From assembly GCA_965369805.1 (NCBI GenBank), contig CBDURG010000059.1, forward strand, positions 1 through 12,013: DNA of 12,013 nucleotides, read 5' to 3'. The stretch comes from JAGLRQ01 sp965369805 (lineage in GTDB: Bacteria; Auribacterota; UBA6266). How positions within the stretch are numbered: the stretch's first letter is position 1; the number at the start of each line of letters is the position of its first letter. The notes beneath the pieces were generated by a model. It searched no databases. It was not told where the DNA came from and saw nothing but the letters and a program-made list of their open reading frames with translations. Both the position numbers and the translations under genes were made by a program. Below are positions 6,801-12,013 of the stretch, piece by piece.

Positions 6801-7609
6801 AGGAAAGAGAACTTGAGAGATTGAAAAAAGGTGATGAGCTTGAACCAGGTGTTATAAAACAGGTTAAAGTATATATTGCCAGCAAGAGGAAACTTGAGGT
6901 CGGAGATAAAATGGCCGGCCGCCATGGTAATAAAGGTGTTATCGCGAAAATAATGGCTGAGGAAGACATGCCTTTTCTTGAAGACGGGACTCCTCTTGAA
7001 ATAATTTTAAATCCCCTGGGCGTACCATCAAGAATGAATGTTGGCCAGGTTCTTGAGACGCATCTTGGGTGGGCGGCTGCGATGCTTGGAATAAAGATTA
7101 TGACACCTGTATTTGACGGTGCTAACCAGTCAGATATCAGTAAAAAATTAAAGGAAGCTAATCTTCCCGAAGACGGGAAAACAGTCCTTTATGATGGTTG
7201 TACCGGAGACAAGTTTGATCAAAGGGTTGTCGTAGGCTATATCTATATGCTGAAACTTGCGCATCTTGTTGCTGATAAGATACATGCGAGGGCAGTTGGT
7301 CCGTATTCTCTTGTTACCCAACAGCCTCTTGGCGGGAAAGCTCAGTTTGGAGGACAGAGGTTTGGGGAAATGGAGGTTTGGGCGCTTGAGGCTTACGGAG
7401 CGGCATATGCGCTTCAGGAACTCCTTACGGTAAAAAGTGACGATGTTGCCGGAAGAACAAAAATTTATGAGTCAATAGTAAAAGGGAATAACAGGCTTGA
7501 GGCAGGAACACCGGAATCATTCAATGTTCTTATAAAAGAAATGCAGGCACTCTGTTTAGATGTTGTTTTGAAAAAAAATAGCGAACAAGGAACAGGAGGA
7601 CAAAGTTGA
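3848..7609 (+). CDS. rpoB: DNA-directed RNA polymerase subunit beta
   Basis: Encodes 1253 residues; E. coli beta has 1342 and Bacillus beta about 1190. Beta forms one pincer of the core enzyme and part of the active site. The rifampicin pocket is intact: SQLSQFMDQTNPLAELAHKR starts at residue 455, with Gln459, Asp462, His472 and Ser477 matching the sensitive E. coli residues 513, 516, 526 and 531. Further landmarks are CPIQTPEGPNIGLI, GYNFEDAILISEKI and DKMAGRHGNKGV, with active-site Lys1021 and Lys1029. An insert of about 120 residues (roughly 872-994) is rich in Lys and Glu and ends in a coiled-coil-like stretch, at the place of the Gram-negative beta insert. The stop TGA overlaps the rpoC TTG start. 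Confidence 0.99.
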   Translation: MSKKPNNKRISYSRLKETMSLPYLVEIQTESYSKFLQEHVLPEEREDMGLQTVFTGVFPIKNYDESRTLEFVKYKLGVPKYDELECMRRGMTYEMPLKVTFRLHQGGHVEEEEVYMGNLPGMTSSGTFVINGVERVVVSQLHRSPGICYEQEVHTRGHILFSFKIIPYRGSWLEVKFDQNDLIYIFLDRSIRRKKILATTFLRALGYGTNEELLNYFFQTEEVKITSKISEKELEGKILARNVIDEDAKITLAKAGSSLNNKLLKMFKDGEVKSIFLLKGAAENHPVLKMIKKDSTSSKDEALIDIFKRLRPGDPVNKANVEGMIQRLFSDKKRYDLGRVGRFKLNKKLGLPLTEEGLSATTLDNRDIAEAIRYLIALRDGVGHIDDIDHLGNRRVRSVGELLENQFRAGLVRMERLIKEKMTLHDIDAEDRLVPHKLVSPKSLSSVIKEFFGRSQLSQFMDQTNPLAELAHKRRLSALGPGGLSRERAGFEVRDIHPSHYGRICPIQTPEGPNIGLISYLSAYAQVNEYGFVETPYCKVENGKITDKIDYLTADEETECVIAQANASVDSKGRFVNDGVLARCKGEFGTIEASKVDYMDVSPKQLISIAAGLIPFLEHDDANRALMGSNMQRQAVPLLSTDQPLVATGLESKSAKDSGVLVVAEESGVITYVDATEIHIGNKVYYLRKYLRSNAGTCFNQKPIVGKGDKVVKGQVIADGPGTSGGELALGRNVLCAFMPWGGYNFEDAILISEKIVKEDIYTSIHIEEFDVSARETKIGKEEITRDIPNIGEEALKDLGEDGIVRIGAEVKAGNILVGKITPKSETELLPEEKLLRAIFGEKAADVRDTSLRIPSGTEGIVMDVKVFSRKERPRTDAQKKEERRLVKTISNNKAEKISQINKGKSEELNKLLLGKTIKSDVVNINTGEVIIQAGKKIVKNHVNKLEDLNYSDLDITEEDIEIRSKIKKLLAKYDYLIEKFETEEERELERLKKGDELEPGVIKQVKVYIASKRKLEVGDKMAGRHGNKGVIAKIMAEEDMPFLEDGTPLEIILNPLGVPSRMNVGQVLETHLGWAAAMLGIKIMTPVFDGANQSDISKKLKEANLPEDGKTVLYDGCTGDKFDQRVVVGYIYMLKLAHLVADKIHARAVGPYSLVTQQPLGGKAQFGGQRFGEMEVWALEAYGAAYALQELLTVKSDDVAGRTKIYESIVKGNNRLEAGTPESFNVLIKEMQALCLDVVLKKNSEQGTGGQS

Positions 7610-10600
7610 CAGTTAAAACTGCAAAAAGCATTTTAGGGTTTGATGTAAAAAATACTTTTGATAAGGTGCAGATAAAAATTGCGTCTCCTGAAACTATTAG
7701 GTCTTGGTCGAAAGGAGAGGTAAAGAACCCTGAGACTATCAATTACCGGACATTTAAACCGGAACGAGGTGGTTTATTCTGCGAAAGGATTTTTGGCCCG
7801 ACCCGCGATTGGGAATGTAACTGCGGGAAGTATAAAAGAATAAAGCACAAGGGGATAATCTGTGACCGTTGCGGTGTTGAAGTTACGCTGTCTAAAGTCA
7901 GACGTGAAAGGATGGGACACATCGAGCTTGCGGTGCCGGTTTCACACATATGGTTCTTTAAGACCATGCCAAGCAGGATAGGCAATATTCTTGGCCTTTC
8001 GACAAGGGCGCTGGAAAGGGTGCTCTATTATGAGGATTATATTGTAATTGATCCAGGGGATACGCCTCTTGAGAAGAAAGAGCTTCTTTGTGAGGAAGCG
8101 TATCGTGAAGCTATTGATAAGTACAAAAGAAATTTTGTCGCAAAAATGGGTGCGGAAGGTATAAAGGAACTGCTGAAACTTGAAAATCTTGATGCTCTTG
8201 CGGAGGACCTCCTAGAGAAAATACAAAAATCCAAATCGAAACAGGCACAGAAAAAATATTCCAAGAGACTAAAAATTATTGAAGGGTTTAGAAAATCAGG
8301 GATTAAGCCGGAATGGATGATTCTTGATGTAATTCCCGTGCTTCCTCCCGATTTAAGACCGCTAGTTCCTCTTGATGGAGGGAGATTTGCTACTTCAGAT
8401 TTAAATGATTTATACAGGAGAGTGATTAATAGGAATAACAGACTTAAAAATATTCTCGAAATGAAAACTCCCGAAGTAATTGTCCGCAATGAAAAGAGAA
8501 TGCTTCAGGAAGCTCTGGACGCGCTATTTGATAACGGCAGGCACGGACGCCCTGTTGTGGGAGCAGGCAACAGGCCGCTTAAATCCTTAAGTGATATGCT
8601 CAAAGGGAAACAGGGAAGATTCAGACAAAACCTTCTTGGTAAAAGGGTTGACTATTCGGGACGTTCTGTTATTGTTGTCGGTCCGGAGCTTAAACTTCAT
8701 CAATGCGGTTTGCCTAAGAAAATGGCTCTTGAGCTCTTTGAGCCGTTTATCATAAAACGGCTTAAGGATATGGGACATATCCATACCATAAAAAGCGGAA
8801 AAAAAATGATAGAGAGAGAAGCCCCGGAAGTATGGGATATACTCGAAGATGTTACAAAGGATCATCCTATAATGTTGAACAGGGCTCCCACTCTTCACAG
8901 GCTTGGTGTTCAGGCATTTGAGCCTATTCTTATTGAGGGCAAAGCCATAAGGCTGCATCCTCTGGTGTGTACGGCGTTTAATGCTGACTTTGACGGCGAC
9001 CAGATGGCTGTTCATGTTCCTTTATCAACGGAAGCACAACTTGAAGCAAGGATTCTTCTGCTTGCGCCAAACAACATATTTTCGCCGTCAAGTGGAAGGC
9101 CTATTGTTTCGCCCACGCAGGATATTACACTGGGATTATATTACCTTACGTGTGAGCCTGTGAATAAGGAGGACAAGCCGAGGCTTATGAGTTCATTTGA
9201 GGAAGTAATGATGGCTCACGACCTTGGAAAGGTTAACTTCCATACAAAGATTAAGATATCTGTTGATGGTAAGCTTTGGGATACTACCATTGGCAGAGTG
9301 ATATTTAATGATATTTTGCCTGACGAGATAGATTTTGTTAATAGCGTTATTGACAAAAAGAAAATGAGCAATATTGTAAATGACTGCTATAAAAAAGCGG
9401 GCCATCAGAAGACAGTTGAAACGCTTGACAAGCTTAAGGATCTCGGATTTGCTTCTGCTACAAAAGCTGGTATCTCAATCGCTATAACGGATATGAAAAT
9501 TCCGAAAAGCAAAAAGAAGATCATTGAAAAAGCTCACGCTGAAATAAAAACTGTTGAGAAACAGAGGAAAAACGGAAGCATAACAGATGGTGAACGCCAC
9601 AACAAGATTGTTGATATATGGACTCATGTAACTGATCAGATTTCAGAAGATATGTATAACGGGCTTAAAGAAACAGATGGTGAAAAAGATTTAAACCCTA
9701 TTTATACAATGGTTGAGTCGGGTGCCAGGGGTTCAAGGCAGCAGATAAGACAGCTTGCGGGAATGAGAGGCCTCATGGCCAAGCCATCAGGAGATATTAT
9801 CGAAGAGCCTATCCTTGCTAATTTTAAAGAGGGGCTTTCAGTTCTTGAGTACTTTATTTCAACTCACGGAGCAAGAAAAGGCCTTGCCGATACAGCTCTT
9901 AAAACCGCCGATTCAGGATACCTTACCAGAAGGCTTGTTGATGTTGCTCAGGATGTAATCGTTCTTGAAGATGATTGCGGGACCCTTAATGGTATTTTGG
10001 CTAATGCAATTTATGAGGGGGAGGATGAAATAGTTTCATTGAAGGAGCAGATTTTTGGAAGGTTTGCGAACGAGGATATTGTTGATCCCGGTAATTCAGG
10101 CAGGGTAATTGTTAAAGCCGGTGATGAAATTGATGATGAGAAAGCTGATGAAATTGTAAGGGTTAATATGTCCCAGGTGAACATCCGCTCGGTTCTTACA
10201 TGTGAATCTAAAGTAGGTACCTGCGCGAAGTGTTATGGAAGAAATCTGTCTACCCAGAAGATTGTCAGAAAAGGAGAAGCTGTTGGAATTATAGCGGCCC
10301 AGTCTATAGGGGAACCGGGAACACAGCTTACGATGAGAACATTCCATATTGGAGGAACGGCAAGCCAGATATTCAAACAGCCGGTGATAATTGCCAAAAA
10401 TAACGGTGTGGTTAAATATATGGATATTAAAACTGTTAAAATACACGATGGAAATTATATAGCACTCAATAAAAACGGGATTATAAGTATCCAGAATAAC
10501 GAAGGCCGAGAACTTGAAAAATATTCGATTATTGTGGGAGCTGTTATAAAAATACCCAATGAGGGAAAAGTAAAGAAAGGTGATAAATTTGTTGAATGGG

Positions 10601-11664
10601 ATCCTTATAGTGTCCCGATTATTAGCGAGTTTGGCGGCAGGATTGAGTTTGTGGACATTATTGAAGGCCAGACTATGAAGAAAGAGCTTGATGAATCTAC
10701 CGGCCTTGCCGGAACAGTGATTATAGAGCACCGTGAGGAGCTTCACCCACAGATACTTATCAGGGATTTTAAGGATGATGGTGAAGTAAAGGGATATTAT
10801 TCAATACCCGCGGGCGCCCACATTGTGGTTAAAAATAAACAAAAAATTATGGAAGGAACCATGCTGGCGAAAACCCCGAGAAAAATTTCAAAAACAAGAG
10901 ACATCACAGGTGGTCTTCCCAGGGTTGCGGAGCTTTTTGAAGCAAGAAGGCCTAAAGATGCCGCGGACATAGCAAAGATTGACGGAGTTGTTGAACTTGA
11001 AGGAACAGTAAAAGGAAGAAGAAAAGTTATTATCAGAGATGAAGTGACCGGGGACACTGAAGAGCATCTTGTCCCTCTTGGTAAACATCTTATTGTTTTC
11101 AAGGGAGATAGGGTGAAAAAAGGTGAGCAGCTTACGGAAGGCCCTGTTATACCGCAGGAAATCCTGCAGGTTTGCGGGACGAAAGAACTTCAGGAATATC
11201 TTGTGACGCAGGTTCAGGAGGTTTACCGCCTCCAGGGTGTTGAAATAAACAATAAACACATTGAAATTATTGTAAAACAGATGCTTAGAAAAGTGAAAAT
11301 AACCGATTCAGGCGATACAGAATTTCTTATAGGTGAGCAGGTTGATAAGAACAACTTTGAAAAGGTTAATGCCGCAGTGAAGAAAAAGAAACTTCGTCCG
11401 GCGTCCGCGGAACCGCTGCTTCTTGGAATAACAAAAGCTTCTCTCGGGACAGAGAGTTTTATTTCCGCGGCGTCATTCCAGGAAACAACGAGAGTGCTTA
11501 CGGATGCTGCTGCAAGCGGAAAAACAGATGTTTTGCGAGGATTTAAAGAGAATGTGATTATGGGTCATCTGATTCCTGCCGGGACCGGTTTTAAGGGCAG
11601 TCAAGAGGTTGAGGTGGCGAAGACAGTTGAAGAAAATGAAATAAAAGTTTCGGAACAGGTTTAA
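7606..11664 (+). CDS. rpoC: DNA-directed RNA polymerase subunit beta', TTG start
   Basis: Encodes 1352 residues, against 1407 in E. coli. The start is TTG at 7606 in a TTGA overlap with the rpoB stop. It is chosen because AGGAGGA (7594-7600) lies 5 bp upstream, and the product begins like its homologues before FDVKN. Zinc site 1 is Cys71, Cys73, Cys86 and Cys89. The catalytic NADFDGD motif is at 459-465, with Asp461, Asp463 and Asp465 binding Mg2+. Zinc site 2 is Cys791, Cys866, Cys873 and Cys876. The trigger loop starts at QLTMRTFHIGG (907-917) and resumes at DITGGLPRVAELFEARRPK (1099-1117). The roughly 175 residues between resemble the SI3 insert of Gram-negative enzymes. The C-terminal bridge to omega (LRPASAEPLLLGITKASL) is present. 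Confidence 0.99.
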   Translation: MTVKTAKSILGFDVKNTFDKVQIKIASPETIRSWSKGEVKNPETINYRTFKPERGGLFCERIFGPTRDWECNCGKYKRIKHKGIICDRCGVEVTLSKVRRERMGHIELAVPVSHIWFFKTMPSRIGNILGLSTRALERVLYYEDYIVIDPGDTPLEKKELLCEEAYREAIDKYKRNFVAKMGAEGIKELLKLENLDALAEDLLEKIQKSKSKQAQKKYSKRLKIIEGFRKSGIKPEWMILDVIPVLPPDLRPLVPLDGGRFATSDLNDLYRRVINRNNRLKNILEMKTPEVIVRNEKRMLQEALDALFDNGRHGRPVVGAGNRPLKSLSDMLKGKQGRFRQNLLGKRVDYSGRSVIVVGPELKLHQCGLPKKMALELFEPFIIKRLKDMGHIHTIKSGKKMIEREAPEVWDILEDVTKDHPIMLNRAPTLHRLGVQAFEPILIEGKAIRLHPLVCTAFNADFDGDQMAVHVPLSTEAQLEARILLLAPNNIFSPSSGRPIVSPTQDITLGLYYLTCEPVNKEDKPRLMSSFEEVMMAHDLGKVNFHTKIKISVDGKLWDTTIGRVIFNDILPDEIDFVNSVIDKKKMSNIVNDCYKKAGHQKTVETLDKLKDLGFASATKAGISIAITDMKIPKSKKKIIEKAHAEIKTVEKQRKNGSITDGERHNKIVDIWTHVTDQISEDMYNGLKETDGEKDLNPIYTMVESGARGSRQQIRQLAGMRGLMAKPSGDIIEEPILANFKEGLSVLEYFISTHGARKGLADTALKTADSGYLTRRLVDVAQDVIVLEDDCGTLNGILANAIYEGEDEIVSLKEQIFGRFANEDIVDPGNSGRVIVKAGDEIDDEKADEIVRVNMSQVNIRSVLTCESKVGTCAKCYGRNLSTQKIVRKGEAVGIIAAQSIGEPGTQLTMRTFHIGGTASQIFKQPVIIAKNNGVVKYMDIKTVKIHDGNYIALNKNGIISIQNNEGRELEKYSIIVGAVIKIPNEGKVKKGDKFVEWDPYSVPIISEFGGRIEFVDIIEGQTMKKELDESTGLAGTVIIEHREELHPQILIRDFKDDGEVKGYYSIPAGAHIVVKNKQKIMEGTMLAKTPRKISKTRDITGGLPRVAELFEARRPKDAADIAKIDGVVELEGTVKGRRKVIIRDEVTGDTEEHLVPLGKHLIVFKGDRVKKGEQLTEGPVIPQEILQVCGTKELQEYLVTQVQEVYRLQGVEINNKHIEIIVKQMLRKVKITDSGDTEFLIGEQVDKNNFEKVNAAVKKKKLRPASAEPLLLGITKASLGTESFISAASFQETTRVLTDAAASGKTDVLRGFKENVIMGHLIPAGTGFKGSQEVEVAKTVEENEIKVSEQV

Positions 11665-11697
11665 CAACCAAAATTAAAAAATAAACGGGAGATTTTA

Positions 11698-12013
11698 ATG
11701 CCTACTATTAACCAGTTGATAAAGAATGGAAGAAAAAGGGTAATAAAAAAGAAAAAGACACCCGCTCTTAACGGGTGTCCGCAAAGAAGGGGTGTTTGTC
11801 TCCAGGTAAAAACCCAGACCCCCAAAAAACCTAACTCTGCTTTGAGAAAAATAGCCAGGGTTCGCCTTACGAATGGCATGGAAGTTACCGCTTATATCCC
11901 CGGTGTAGGGCACAATCTACAGGAGCACTCGATTGTGCTTATTAGAGGCGGCAGGGTAAAAGATTTACCGGGTGTTCGTTACCATATTGTAAGGGGGACT
12001 CTCGACACACTTG
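11698..12013 (+). CDS. rpsL: Small ribosomal subunit protein S12 (uS12), 3' truncated
   Basis: The first 105 codons are present, and the window ends inside codon 106 of about 124-130. The product begins MPTINQLIKNGRKRVIKKKK and includes QTPKKPNSALRK (40-51) and RGGRVKDLPGVRYH (83-96). S12 sits at the 30S decoding centre. Lys43 and Lys88, the positions most often altered in streptomycin-resistant bacteria, are the usual lysines. Asp89, methylthiolated by RimO in some species, is present. The start ATG lies behind GGGAG (11687-11691). With only 33 bp after rpoC and no terminator in the gap, S12 and probably the rest of the str operon are likely co-transcribed with rpoBC. Confidence 0.98.
   Translation, partial: MPTINQLIKNGRKRVIKKKKTPALNGCPQRRGVCLQVKTQTPKKPNSALRKIARVRLTNGMEVTAYIPGVGHNLQEHSIVLIRGGRVKDLPGVRYHIVRGTLDTL
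11745..11779 (-). terminator. Antisense intrinsic-terminator-like hairpin inside rpsL
   Basis: GACACCCG (11757-11764) pairs perfectly over 8 bp with CGGGTGTC (11772-11779) around the 7-base loop CTCTTAA. On the minus strand this GC-rich stem is followed at once by five T, one C and six T (the complement of 11745-11756). That is textbook intrinsic-terminator architecture. It would stop antisense RNA running from rpsL towards rpoC. It overlaps rpsL codons 16-28, where the A-rich part encodes a Lys run that S12 commonly has, so chance is possible. On the + strand the same hairpin lacks a T run and should not terminate rpsL transcription. Confidence 0.5.

Noticed and set aside
7571..7578. An eight-A run near the end of rpoB as a programmed frameshift site
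   Set aside because: A -1 shift gives an immediate TAG and trims only about ten residues. No stimulatory structure is evident, so there is no sign of a functional alternative product.
10096..10746. A 216-codon open frame on the minus strand opposite rpoC
   Set aside because: It overlaps the trigger-loop region of beta' completely, and its translation looks like low-complexity antisense of conserved coding sequence.

Overview
This window is a core informational locus of a bacterium: the end of tuf, then rpmG, a short tandem-repeat array, tRNA-Trp(CCA), secE, nusG, rplK, rplA, rplJ, rplL, rpoB, rpoC and the first 105 codons of rpsL. Every gene lies on the + strand. The DNA is AT-leaning by eye and the standard genetic code fits throughout. 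The beta subunit carries a coiled-coil-like insert near its C-terminal third, and beta' carries a long insert inside the trigger loop. Both are Gram-negative-type features that Bacillus-like polymerases lack. With the long SecE, this suggests a Gram-negative, possibly uncultured lineage such as the PVC/Omnitrophota group. That placement is a weak inference; a phylogeny of RpoB/RpoC would settle it.

Layout. Bases 1-313 hold the tuf tail, a weak terminator-like hairpin and rpmG (ribosomal protein L33). Bases 314-443 are three perfect 40-bp repeats plus a 10-bp fragment. They exactly fill the gap between the rpmG stop codon and the 5' end of tRNA-Trp. Bases 599-2697 hold secE, nusG, rplK and rplA, closely packed. 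Bases 2767-3757 hold rplJ and rplL, which encode the ribosomal stalk. A 90-bp spacer with a hairpin and alternative pairings separates rplL from rpoB. rpoB and rpoC overlap by 4 bp through a TTGA junction. rpsL follows only 33 bp after rpoC, so the beta operon probably runs straight into the str operon.

Together the genes make translation factors (EF-Tu, L33, L11, L1, L10, L7/L12, S12), a tRNA, the SecE translocase subunit, the elongation factor NusG and the two catalytic RNA polymerase subunits. I find no accessory island, defence system, transposase gene or new multigene system. The parts worth a second look are small: the repeat array, a terminator-like hairpin facing the opposite way inside rpsL, the structured rplL-rpoB spacer, and lineage-specific details in L33, L7/L12 and SecE.
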